Part shown: positions 1 to 8,071 of the stretch, piece after piece | How positions within the stretch are numbered: position 1 is the stretch's first letter | Layout: each line of letters begins with the position of its first letter | Assembly: GCF_020404745.1 (NCBI RefSeq) | Contig: NZ_JAIZAP010000029.1 | Span: 1 to 38,271 of the forward strand | Reading direction: 5' to 3' | DNA length: 38,271 bases | Origin: Aquibacillus saliphilus | GTDB lineage: Bacteria; Bacillota; Bacilli; Bacillales; Amphibacillaceae | Notes under the pieces: model-generated | Database searches by the model: none | What the model was told of the DNA's origin: nothing | The model's input: only the letters and a program-made list of their open reading frames with translations | Translations under genes and position numbers: made by a program

Positions 1-125
1 GATTTTGCCTCCGGCTTCCTTCAGATTCTATCTCACGATAGACACCCTTGCCATTGGCTAACAGTTCCTACTGCCAAGCCTGTAGTGGACTTTCACCACC
101 AAGTTATAGCCCATGCCGGGCGCAC
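1..125 (-). mobile_element. Group IIC intron, 5' end only (left edge)
   Basis: Read on the minus strand, the intron starts at position 125 with GTGCGCCCGGCATGGG and runs off the left edge. The GUGCG start, the CCCGGCATGGG block and the later TCTGAAGGAAGC segment resemble domain I of bacterial group IIC introns such as the Oceanobacillus iheyensis intron. No intron-encoded protein is in the window. The insertion point is a few bases 3' of the terminator hairpin of the GGDEF/EAL gene, which is the usual IIC target. Positions 1-127 are an exact inverted copy of 38145-38271. Confidence 0.85.
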
Positions 126-131
126 AATATC

Positions 132-163
132 AAAAGCGAAGATGCTAATTAATCTTCGCTTTT
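132..163 (-). terminator. Rho-independent terminator of the GGDEF/EAL gene
   Basis: Perfect 12-bp stem (152-163 with 132-143) with an 8-nt loop; the second arm ends in TTTT on the minus strand and is followed by GATATT and the intron. The stem includes the gene's stop codon region (145-147). Confidence 0.8.
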
Positions 164-2153
164 GTATAGAAACGATGGTACCATTTTTCAAATTCATCAG
201 CAGGTAATGGCCTACTATAAAAGTATCCTTGTCCAAACACATTATGTTTCATTAGTAATTCTAGCTGTTGAGCGGTTTCAATCCCCTCCACGACCACTTT
301 TGCTTCTAGGTTTTTACCAATTAAAATAATGGTCTCTAGTAGTGAGCTAATTCTTTTACTTTCCAAAGCATCAATTAGGAATGATTGGTCGATTTTCAAT
401 TCATCCATTTCAATATTCTTAATCATACTCAAAGACGAATAACCTACACCAAAGTCATCGATGGAGATACCTACACCCAACTTTCGCAACTTGGAAATAT
501 TATGCTTGGCATCCTCGTAAAATAGTAGGGAAGATTCAGTGATTTCTAGAGTCAATAAGCTCGGATCTGCTTGCTCCTCATTAAGGATATTCTCGAGACG
601 ACCGATGAAATGAGGATGCATAAGTTGTTTAGAAGATATATTAACTGATACAGGAAAAGAGTCAATTCCGTTTTGTCTAAATTGCGATGTTTGCCGACAA
701 GCCTCTGTCAAAACCCATTCCCCAATTGGAATAATTAAACCAGTCTCTTCAGCAATCGGTATAAATTCACCTGGACCTATTATACCTAAATCGCACTTCC
801 AACGGAGTAGGGCTTCTGCTCCAGCTAAATTTCCGGTTGTTAAATTAATCTGTGGTTGGTAGTGAACGGATAACTCTTGGTGTTCAACTGCCTTGTGCAG
901 TCGAACCTCTAACATTAATTTTCGTTTCATTTTTTGATTTAATTCTTCATTGTAGAACTGGTAATTATTTTTACCACGCTCTTTTGCTAGGTACATTGCA
1001 AAGTCAGCTCTTTCAATTAAAGCTTCTGCCGTGTTACCACCTTCAGGATAGAAGCTGATTCCTATACTTGGAGTAGAAAACACTTCGTTTCCCTTCACTT
1101 TATAAGGATGGTTCATCGTTGAAATGATCCGTGCCGCAATCTCTTCTACCTCTTCGGCACTCGTATTTTCAAGCATGATTAAAAATTCATCACCACCTTG
1201 TCTCGAAACAATGTCATCTTTTCTTACACATGATTGAAGCCGAATAGCCATTTGTTTTAAGAGTATATCGCCTGCATTATGACCAAGCGTATCATTTACT
1301 TTTTTAAAATTATCGTAGTCAATAAACATGATTGCGATGGATCCGTTATGTTTTTTCGCAGATAAAATGGTTGAAGCTAAGTAGCTTTGAAACCAGTTTC
1401 TGTTAGGTAACTCGGTTAACGAATCATGATAGGCCATTTTATGCATGTGTTTTTCTGTTTTCTTTTGATTCGTTACATCAAAGAGGACCCCATCTACCGT
1501 TGTGATCTCTCCTTTCTTATTGAAGGTTGGAGTACCACGGTCTTCTACCCAGCGTAACTGTCCATCGGAACGAAAGATACGATAAACAACTTTTGTTCGC
1601 TTTCCTGATTCCTGTTTCTTCAGAGAGTCTAATAGAATTGATTTATCTTCATGATGGATAGAATCAAACCAGAGGTTAGGGCTCTTCTCAAATTCTTCTC
1701 TAGATACCCCGTATATTTTGGCATTTCCCTCAGAAACAGTTACTTTTCCTGTTCTACTATCTCTTGACCAAAAAGTTATGTCGTTATTATTAAATATTTC
1801 TCTCATTTTGGCAACATTAGATCTAAGCTTTCCTGCCATGTATCCTATTGAAATGGAAGTGACAAGTAAAATGAAACTGACTAAGATAGAGAATGTTAGT
1901 TGCCGTCCAGTTAAGACAGAATGAGTCTGGAAAGCTGATCCAATACGGACGATTAAAATTAATAGTAGGAAAAAAATCCACCCAAGAGTCCCATATAATA
2001 AGAAAATAGTGATACAGAAACTAAATTTAAAATCCAAAATACATTTGAATTTCGATTTGGGAAGTTCAGTTCGAAATATAATGAAAGCCCTAAAATCAAA
2101 GCTGCCAATACCCATACAATGACAGGAATTTGTCTTAAATTGTATTTATGCAC
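145..2153 (-). CDS. Membrane PAS-GGDEF-EAL c-di-GMP protein, frameshifted near its N-terminus
   Basis: Bifunctional-type c-di-GMP turnover protein. The reading frame must change at a T7 run (minus strand, 1976-1970). Upstream of it the frame starting at GTG 2153 (AGGTGA five bases before) encodes two hydrophobic segments. Downstream, a different frame continues a hydrophobic segment, adds another membrane helix, then a PAS domain, GGDEF and EAL. The GGDEF motif is intact, with an I-site RKDD exactly five residues before it. The EAL domain has EALLRWK, DDFGVGYSS and VVEGIET, so both domains look catalytically competent. One extra T in the run would give a single open frame. Without it, translation from 2153 stops at 1959. 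A start at 2115 in the downstream frame would replace the natural N-terminus with a non-homologous stretch. Error, natural indel or -1 frameshifting are all possible. Confidence 0.85.
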
Positions 2154-2333
2154 AATAGTCACCTACATTATAAATTTTTACAGTATTTGTATTTTATTTT
2201 ATAATTTTAAGTTTATCACTACTTTAGATGTAGTTCTATCTTTTTTTTGAAAATTAGAATAAGTAAATAGGTATTTAGTACCTGAAAATATGTATGATTT
2301 TCCTTAAATTGTAGTCTTATATGCAGTAACAAG

Positions 2334-2362
2334 TTGTTAAAATTTTACATTGGTAGTAAAAT
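2334..2362 (+). promoter_or_regulatory. Sigma-A-like promoter of the PAS-GGDEF gene
   Basis: TTGTTA (2334-2339), a 17-bp spacer, then TAAAAT (2357-2362), about 40 bases before the start codon. It lies in the 250-bp divergent region between the two c-di-GMP genes. Confidence 0.5.
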
Positions 2363-2407
2363 AGAATCAACGTATAATCGGATAATTTATTGAAAAGAGG
2401 GGCAGCT

Positions 2408-4471
2408 ATGAAGCGTTTTATGAATAAAGAAGGACATGATATTGATGTTGTTGTGAGCATGTTCGATTCGATAGAAGATTATGTGTTTCTAATGAAGGCT
2501 GATGCTGCCTCGTTTCGGTATGCCTATTTGAATGAAGCAGCACTGCAAGTATTGGCTACTAGTGACAGTATCTTAGGAAGCCGAATAGAGGACGTTGTAT
2601 CATGTGAACTTGCATCCCGTTTAAATAGTAGATACCAACAAGTTATTGCCACAAAAAAACCATTAAAATTTGAAGAAACAATCGAAGGTTCTGATGGTGC
2701 AGTGATGGGTGAAACTGCCCTTAATCCGATCATTGCAAGGAATGGCAAATGTCAGTATGTTTTAGGTATTGTACGTGATATTACCGATAGGAAACGTCAT
2801 GAGAGAGAACTTAATGAAGCAAAAGAGCAAGCAGATCGAAGTAAAAAACGACTTGAATCATTAGTCGATCACAATAGTGACGCTGTCTTTGAATTTGATT
2901 TGGATGGGAACTTTATTAACATAAATGACAAGGTAACTCAGATTTCAGGTTACACTAAGATTGAGCTTATTGGACAATCATTTACGCCTTTAGTAGTTGA
3001 GGAACATCTAGAGAAAGCATTATCTAATTTCAGAGATGTTTTAACTGGTAAAATTAAACAATTTGAAATTTTGATCAATAATCGTAAAGGTGATAGCATC
3101 CTTTTGGATATTCAAAACATTCCTATCATTATTGATGGCGAGTTAGAGGGCGTTTATGGAATTGCCCAAGATATAACAAAGAAGAGCGCAATGGAGAAAG
3201 AACTGATTGATGTGAAAAATCAATTAGAATTGGTTTGGGAAAATACTTCAGATGCTATTTTTTTACTTGCTCAAGATGGAACTGTTTTAGTCTATAATCC
3301 GAGTTTTGAAAAGGTCTTTGGCTTTAGTGAAAAAGAAATAATTGGTGTACCAATTCCACCTATTTATCCTACCCATGAAATAGCAGGTCAAAAACCTTTA
3401 CTTGACAGAATGCGAAAGAATGAAATTGTAACCAACCTCGAGGTGCAAAGGCTGACAAAGGATGGACAGTTACTTGATATCTTAGCGTCCTACAAACCAA
3501 TTAATCAAGGACATGTTTTGGCAGTTGCTACCTATAGAGATGTTTCAAATATGAGGATAATACAGCGAAAATTGGAAGAGAGTGAAAAGCGCTATCGAAA
3601 AATTGTGGAATTATCCCCAGAAGCTATTATAATTCTTAAAGACGAGCAAATTGTTTACACAAATAAGGCTGGAACTGAATTATTAGGAATCAAAGAAGTA
3701 GATGAACAGGTAGACATTTCAATTTGGGATTTTATTCACCCTGAGGAAAGAACTAGGGTTAAAGAAGTTTTCGATGAAATTGAGAGAGGTAGTGAATTGA
3801 ATAACTATGTAGTTAATCCTGTCTTAGAAAGAATGATCCGATCGGATGGGGAAACTATTTACGCAGAAGTCACTGCCGCTCCGATTGAATATAATGGTGA
3901 GCATGCTGTTCAAGCGATTTTTAGAGATGTGTCAGAACGAATTAGACATGAGGAACAATTAGAATATATGGCATTTCATGACCCTTTGACAGGCTTGAAA
4001 AATAGAAGAGCATTCGCTGATATTATTGAAAAGTCTATCCCAAAAGAAATGCAACAAGAACGAATGCTCGCTGTTATGTATTTGGATATTGATAAGTTTA
4101 AGGAAATTAATGACTCGTCAGGACATGAGATTGGTGATGAGCTTCTAGTTGAGTTTTCGAAAAGACTGGAAGAAAATGTCCGTGAAGATGATGAGCTTTG
4201 TCGAATCGGAGGCGATGAGTTTCTCGTGTTGCTTGATAACATTGTTAATAAAAAAAGCGTTATTGATATAGCTGATCGATTGCACTTTGCCTTGCAGCAA
4301 CCTTATATAATTAATGGTGACGAATTTTACATAACGTCAAGTTTTGGTATATCTCTTTTTCCAAAAGATGGTGTTTCCTCTAAAAGTCTCATTCAAAGGG
4401 CTGATAAAGCATTGTACATAGCGAAAAAAGAAAGAAATAATTATAAATTTTTCATAGACAGTGTTGATTAA
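2408..4471 (+). CDS. Soluble diguanylate cyclase with four PAS domains
   Basis: Predicted to make c-di-GMP from two GTP under control of N-terminal sensors. The start is ATG 2408, preceded by AGAGGGG at proper spacing; an upstream TTG (2390) has no such site. The 687-residue protein has no membrane helix. Four PAS-type repeats follow in order, roughly residues 10-130, 145-265, 270-390 and 395-520; three end in a typical RDI/RDV segment (the second in QDITKK), and coiled linkers join them. The C-terminal GGDEF domain has the motif at residues 601-605 and an I-site REDD five residues before it, so product inhibition is expected. There is no EAL domain. It is divergent from the PAS-GGDEF-EAL gene, which suggests joint but opposite-facing control. 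Which ligands the PAS domains sense cannot be read from the sequence. Confidence 0.92.
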   Translation: MKRFMNKEGHDIDVVVSMFDSIEDYVFLMKADAASFRYAYLNEAALQVLATSDSILGSRIEDVVSCELASRLNSRYQQVIATKKPLKFEETIEGSDGAVMGETALNPIIARNGKCQYVLGIVRDITDRKRHERELNEAKEQADRSKKRLESLVDHNSDAVFEFDLDGNFININDKVTQISGYTKIELIGQSFTPLVVEEHLEKALSNFRDVLTGKIKQFEILINNRKGDSILLDIQNIPIIIDGELEGVYGIAQDITKKSAMEKELIDVKNQLELVWENTSDAIFLLAQDGTVLVYNPSFEKVFGFSEKEIIGVPIPPIYPTHEIAGQKPLLDRMRKNEIVTNLEVQRLTKDGQLLDILASYKPINQGHVLAVATYRDVSNMRIIQRKLEESEKRYRKIVELSPEAIIILKDEQIVYTNKAGTELLGIKEVDEQVDISIWDFIHPEERTRVKEVFDEIERGSELNNYVVNPVLERMIRSDGETIYAEVTAAPIEYNGEHAVQAIFRDVSERIRHEEQLEYMAFHDPLTGLKNRRAFADIIEKSIPKEMQQERMLAVMYLDIDKFKEINDSSGHEIGDELLVEFSKRLEENVREDDELCRIGGDEFLVLLDNIVNKKSVIDIADRLHFALQQPYIINGDEFYITSSFGISLFPKDGVSSKSLIQRADKALYIAKKERNNYKFFIDSVD

Positions 4472-4498
4472 ATCAGATCATAGCTCATGCTGGATGAA

Positions 4499-4587
4499 TC
4501 AATTTCATAATACCTATTTACCGCCATATCCCAACAACTACCTATATGTTGTTGGGATATGGCTTGATATTGTAATTATGAAATTGA
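4499..4587. repeat. Palindromic MITE-like intergenic element, copy 1
   Basis: Outer 13-bp perfect inverted repeats (4499-4511, TCAATTTCATAAT; 4575-4587, ATTATGAAATTGA) enclose a second 15-bp inverted repeat (CCATATCCCAACAAC / GTTGTTGGGATATGG). A related element lies at 28600-28713, with both ends conserved and about 35 bases near identical on the right side. It has no coding capacity. The inner stem lacks a T tract, so it is a poor terminator. Confidence 0.7.
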
Positions 4588-4811
4588 CTTTGTATGTATA
4601 ATTTTTCTGCTACTAATGTTGCTTGAAAATAAAGTTTAATGATTAACCATGTTTGATTTGGGGAAAGAAGGTAATAAGTGTTACTAATTTCTTTACCTGT
4701 ACTCACACAATTAACCACTTTTCTTTAAAGATAGCAGACAAATAATTTAGGGATTCTAGCTTTTTTAGGTATAATAAATAGGAAAACATCTATAGAGGAG
4801 TTAAGTTAAAC
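4588..4811 (+). promoter_or_regulatory. Leader and probable promoter of ptsH
   Basis: An AT-rich gap of 224 bases after the palindromic element. A TATAAT -10 box is at 4770-4775, about 37 bases before the HPr start, with only a weak -35 (TTAGGG) 17 bases upstream. The ribosome site TAGAGGAG precedes the ATG. No riboswitch fold was recognised. Confidence 0.35.
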
Positions 4812-5078
4812 ATGGCAGAAAAAACATTTACGGTTATTGATCCATTAGGAATCCACGCACGACCCGCAACAATATTAATACAGCAAGCGAACAAATTTAA
4901 ATCAGAAATCTTGTTGGAATTCGGCAGTAAAGTGGCGAATTTAAAATCGATTATGGGAGTTATGTCTCTAGCAATTGAACACGGCGCAACTTTCAAAATC
5001 AATGTTAAAGGCGATGACGAAGACGAAGCATTAAACAGTCTGGTAGATACTTTACATAACGAGGGACTGGCTGAATAA
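4812..5078 (+). CDS. ptsH: Phosphocarrier protein HPr
   Basis: Small PTS phosphotransfer protein that takes phosphate from enzyme I (PtsI) and passes it to sugar-specific IIA domains. At 88 residues it has the family's normal length. GIHARPAT places the catalytic histidine at position 15, and [10 protein letters not shown] places the regulatory serine at 46, the target of HPr kinase, after which HPr works with CcpA. His15 argues against Crh, which lacks it. Unlike the usual ptsH-ptsI operon, no ptsI follows: a strong terminator lies 50 bases downstream and the next gene faces the other way. Confidence 0.95.
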   Translation: MAEKTFTVIDPLGIHARPATILIQQANKFKSEILLEFGSKVANLKSIMGVMSLAIEHGATFKINVKGDDEDEALNSLVDTLHNEGLAE

Positions 5079-5128
5079 AGTAAGATAAGCTAAAATACGT
5101 TCTGAATTTTAGTGAAGATAAAAGAAAC

Positions 5129-5158
5129 AACAGCCTTAGGTATTTACCTAAGGCTGTT
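5129..5158. terminator. Bidirectional terminator between ptsH and guaC
   Basis: 14-bp perfect stem (AACAGCCTTAGGTA with its complement) around a 2-base loop, between two convergent genes. The T tracts on both sides are modest. Confidence 0.7.
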
Positions 5159-5181
5159 TATATTAAATTTATTTGAATTTT

Positions 5182-6165
5182 TTAATATACTTTATCACCG
5201 TTGAAGATTGAATTTTTAACTTTGGCATAATCTACTGTGCGGATTGCTTCCAATTTGTTTCCACCTGCATAGGAGATAGCAGATTGAAGATCTTGCTCCA
5301 TTTCTGTTAGCGTATCTTGCAGGGCGCCTTTGTGCTCGACATACATTTTCTTTCCTTCAACATTTTTCTTTTCACCTTTTTGAAATTCCGAAGCTGAGCC
5401 AAAGTATTCTTTATAAAGCTTGCCATTTTCTTCAAATGTTTTACCTGGAGATTCTTCATGTCCAGCAAACAATGAACCAATCATGACCATGGATGCACCA
5501 AATCTAACTGATTTAGCTATATCTCCATGCGTACGAATACCTCCGTCAGCGATAATTGGCTTACTTGCTGCCTTTGCACACCAACGCAGTGCAGCTAATT
5601 GCCAACCGCCAGTACCAAATCCGGTTTTGATTTTGGTAATACAGACCTTTCCTGGTCCAATCCCTACTTTTGTCGCATCTGCACCAGCATGCTCTAATTC
5701 TCTAACTGCTTCAGGTGTTCCGACATTTCCAGCGATAACAAAACTCTCTGGTAAGTGTTTTTTAATATGTTTAATCATTTCGATTACTGCATCGGAATGA
5801 CCATGTGCAATATCAATCGTAATGTAGTCTGGTGAAAGCTGTTGACTAGCTACTTGTTCGATGAATCTATATTCATCTTCTTTGACACCCACACTAATTG
5901 ATGTGATTAAGCTACGTAAATTCATATCTTTAATAAAAGCGATTCGCTTGTCTGGTTCAAATCGATGCATCACATAGAAGTAACCATTTTCAGCTAAATA
6001 TATTGCGATTTTTTCGTCTATAATTGTTTGCATATTTGCAGGTACCACAGGTAATTTAAATGAATGTCCTCCTAAGGTTACAGTTGTATCACACTCAGAA
6101 CGACTATTTACTACACATTTTGCTGGAATCAATTGAATATCTTCGTAATCAAATGCATTTTCCAT
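5182..6165 (-). CDS. guaC: GMP reductase
   Basis: NADPH-dependent conversion of GMP to IMP, purine salvage. At 327 residues it matches Bacillus GuaC. The start is ATG 6165, with AGGGGTG five bases upstream; the frame is open a little further but without a ribosome site. The IMPDH/GMPR active-site loop is plain: [17 protein letters not shown], with catalytic Cys175, followed by [13 protein letters not shown] and [12 protein letters not shown]. No CBS pair is inserted, which separates it from GuaB. It is a single-gene unit with its own promoter and a terminator shared with ptsH. Confidence 0.95.
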   Translation of the reverse strand: MENAFDYEDIQLIPAKCVVNSRSECDTTVTLGGHSFKLPVVPANMQTIIDEKIAIYLAENGYFYVMHRFEPDKRIAFIKDMNLRSLITSISVGVKEDEYRFIEQVASQQLSPDYITIDIAHGHSDAVIEMIKHIKKHLPESFVIAGNVGTPEAVRELEHAGADATKVGIGPGKVCITKIKTGFGTGGWQLAALRWCAKAASKPIIADGGIRTHGDIAKSVRFGASMVMIGSLFAGHEESPGKTFEENGKLYKEYFGSASEFQKGEKKNVEGKKMYVEHKGALQDTLTEMEQDLQSAISYAGGNKLEAIRTVDYAKVKNSIFNGDKVY

Positions 6166-6226
6166 AATTACACCCCTAAACACGAATAATAATTTAAATT
6201 TAAATAATAATGTTCGACCATTAGTT

Positions 6227-6255
6227 AATTTACATCACTTTTAGAATTATGTCAA
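6227..6255 (-). promoter_or_regulatory. Sigma-A-like promoter of guaC
   Basis: On the minus strand, TTGACA (6255-6250), a 17-bp spacer, then TAAATT (6232-6227). About 60 bases of AT-rich leader follow before the ATG. Confidence 0.6.
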
Positions 6256-6317
6256 TATCTTGGGTGGATAGTAGGGGGATTTTCCATAATGTGTTGGGGG
6301 AAGTATCAGGTTCGTTT

Positions 6318-6353
6318 GCAAAATTCTACTAGTATTACTAGTAGAATTTTTGC
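6318..6353. terminator. Terminator below the DUF2243 operon
   Basis: 14-bp perfect stem (AAAATTCTACTAGT with its complement) with a 3-base loop. On the minus strand it ends in TTTT and lies 17 bases after the stop of the secreted-protein gene. Confidence 0.65.
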
Positions 6354-6369
6354 TTAGAAGTGGAATTGT

Positions 6370-6813
6370 TTAATTATCAATAGTTGTACTATCTTCAATC
6401 TTCTCTCCACTATGTACTAGTGCTCCATGGTTATTAGAATGAAGTGAAACTTTTATCTTATTTTGTCCTTCTTTTAGCGTGCCTAGGTTATAATACTTCC
6501 CATATAATCGATTTATTTTTTTCTCATTTATGTATAAATGAGCATGGCCTTCATTATAACTTGGAAGGTTGACACCAACTTTTTCGGGAGCAAATTGAAA
6601 GTTGTTTGTTTTTATTTTCAGTAGCCAGGTATCTGAATGATCTTGGGTAACTAAAACCTTTATAGATGGTATTGGATAGGATTCTGGAATGATAATATGA
6701 TCATGAGTATTTTCACTATTGGCTGAATGAGAATGTGGGTTCTGATTTATAAAATATAAGAATAATGCTAAAAATAGTATTAAAAAAACAAAAAAACTCT
6801 TTATCTTTTTCAT
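6370..6813 (-). CDS. His-rich secreted or membrane-anchored protein, function unknown
   Basis: 147 residues. Residues 6-25 form a hydrophobic signal or anchor helix after KKIK; the rest is predicted to be outside the membrane. A His-rich stretch follows (HSHSANSENTHDH), and a conserved-looking core carries GHAHLYINEKKINRLYGKYY, with further His residues in LHSNNHGALVHSG. Bacterial proteins with HAHLYING-like cores are known, but no function is established that I can name. The His content suggests metal binding, which is inference. It starts 35 bases after the DUF2243 gene, so the two form an operon. Confidence 0.75.
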   Translation of the reverse strand: MKKIKSFFVFLILFLALFLYFINQNPHSHSANSENTHDHIIIPESYPIPSIKVLVTQDHSDTWLLKIKTNNFQFAPEKVGVNLPSYNEGHAHLYINEKKINRLYGKYYNLGTLKEGQNKIKVSLHSNNHGALVHSGEKIEDSTTIDN

Positions 6814-6848
6814 TTTTAAACCTCTTTGATTTATATTTGACTATTAGA

Positions 6849-7292
6849 TTACACACTTTTATACTTACGCTTTATTAATAGACCTATAACAACAAGTAAA
6901 ACTCCAGATGCTAAAAAGGTTAAGTCATACAGTAAAGGATTTTCAGCTGTCGGTCTCACACGATGTACCTGTAATATGTGATGATCAATAATTCCTTCTA
7001 CAAGATTAAAAACGCCACCACCTATAAACATACCACTAAAAAAAAGTCTCCAACTATACCCAAGCTCGTCATCGCGAGCATCCTGGAAAATTTTAATTCC
7101 ACCCCAAATTAGCAAGGCTGAAAATGCCGCAGTAAATAACCCATCTGTAATAATTTCAAGCCGAATATTAGGACTAAGTACCATGTGATGCCATTGCAGC
7201 AACTGATGAAAAACAATCCCATCGATTGCACCTAATAAGCCCAATCCTAGAATAAAAGATGCTATAAATAGATTTTTATCGCCTTTAGTCAA
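6849..7292 (-). CDS. DUF2243 family membrane protein
   Basis: 147 residues with four predicted membrane helices. Family signatures are clear: AIDGIVFHQLLQWHHM in the first helix-loop region and NLVEGIIDHHILQVHRVRP near the third. Histidines recur in equivalent positions of the two halves, suggesting a metal or haem site; this is inference because the family has no established function. The start is TTG 7292, with AAAGGAT eight bases upstream. It is the first gene of a two-gene operon with the His-rich secreted protein, which supports a shared role at the membrane. Confidence 0.8.
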   Translation of the reverse strand: MTKGDKNLFIASFILGLGLLGAIDGIVFHQLLQWHHMVLSPNIRLEIITDGLFTAAFSALLIWGGIKIFQDARDDELGYSWRLFFSGMFIGGGVFNLVEGIIDHHILQVHRVRPTAENPLLYDLTFLASGVLLVVIGLLIKRKYKSV

Positions 7293-7480
7293 ACTAAATC
7301 ATCCTTTAATAAAATAAATTCACTAGTACGATTAATGCCCAAAAGGAGTGAAATTATACCTTATAACACGATTAGGTAAGATGTTTAGCTGGAGAATCTA
7401 GAAATGTGCAGGGTGCTAAAATGGAGTGAGGGAAAGGAGTAATCAAACAGTATTATAAAGAGTAGCAGAGGTTGGTTGGA

Positions 7481-7867
7481 TTAAAACCAGCCTCTGTTAG
7501 ATGGAATAACTTCTTTAGCTAACATACCATATAAATAAAGACCCATCATGTCTTTAGTCAGTTCATAGAGTTGATCAGGTGTAAATAATACGTCTCCTGA
7601 ATCAGTTTGAGTTTGCCAGTCAAAGCGGATGATGTTGTCTTTCTTACCTAGATATCTTATTTTCATATGGTATTGTTTGAAAATGGTTTGTTTAACAACA
7701 TTCAAGTCGTCTTGTGCAGATTCAATAGCAGTATCAAGTTTATCCAAGTAAGGTATTTTCAGATTGAATGGACCATTTTCAAAGATTTTCATGTCTTTTT
7801 GGAATATCTTTAGCACGTATGGCAAAACGATGTAGGCATAAAGTGTATTTTCCATATGTTCATCCAT
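7481..7867 (-). CDS. Conserved hypothetical protein, 128 aa, possibly SOS-controlled
   Basis: I do not recognise a characterised family. The protein is soluble, mixed alpha/beta by composition, with an N-terminal stretch LYAYIVLPYVLKIFQKDMK and a middle segment GPFNLKIPYLDKLDTAIES. The start is ATG 7867, with AAAGGTG six bases upstream; an in-frame GTG nine bases earlier overlaps that ribosome site. It is monocistronic. An imperfect hairpin around the stop codon (about 7464-7500) may terminate it. The promoter upstream is unusually good and contains a LexA-like box in its spacer. Confidence 0.75.
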   Translation of the reverse strand: MDEHMENTLYAYIVLPYVLKIFQKDMKIFENGPFNLKIPYLDKLDTAIESAQDDLNVVKQTIFKQYHMKIRYLGKKDNIIRFDWQTQTDSGDVLFTPDQLYELTKDMMGLYLYGMLAKEVIPSNRGWF

Positions 7868-7891
7868 AGTAATCACCTTTTTTTATTTTTA

Positions 7892-7920
7892 ATTATAATA
7901 CGAACGTTTGTTTGTGTAAA
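7892..7920 (-). promoter_or_regulatory. Promoter with LexA-like SOS box in the spacer
   Basis: On the minus strand, TTTACA (7920-7915), a 17-bp spacer, then TATAAT (7897-7892). The spacer holds CAAACAAACGTTCG (7914-7901), which fits the Bacillus LexA consensus CGAACRNRYGTTYC at 12 of 14 positions. A repressor bound here would block RNA polymerase. LexA control is inference. Confidence 0.5.
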
Positions 7921-7924
7921 TGGT

Positions 7925-7957
7925 AAAAAAAAACAGTCAAGTTCCGTACTTGACTGT
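7925..7957 (-). terminator. Terminator of the DUF2207 gene
   Basis: 10-bp perfect stem (ACAGTCAAGT / ACTTGACTGT) with a 5-base loop, followed on the minus strand by nine T. It sits directly upstream of the promoter for the 128-aa gene and insulates it. Confidence 0.8.
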
Positions 7958-8071
7958 AGTAACACTACCTTTTTATAGTAGACAGATAATAGATTTCTTC
8001 TTAACACTTACGCAAAAAACGCCCATATTAGCCGGAGTCATCTAGCTCCAAAAATATCAAGGTAATCCAAT

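Noticed and set aside
4812-5078. Crh instead of HPr
   Set aside because: Position 15 is His within GIHARPAT; Crh lacks this histidine.
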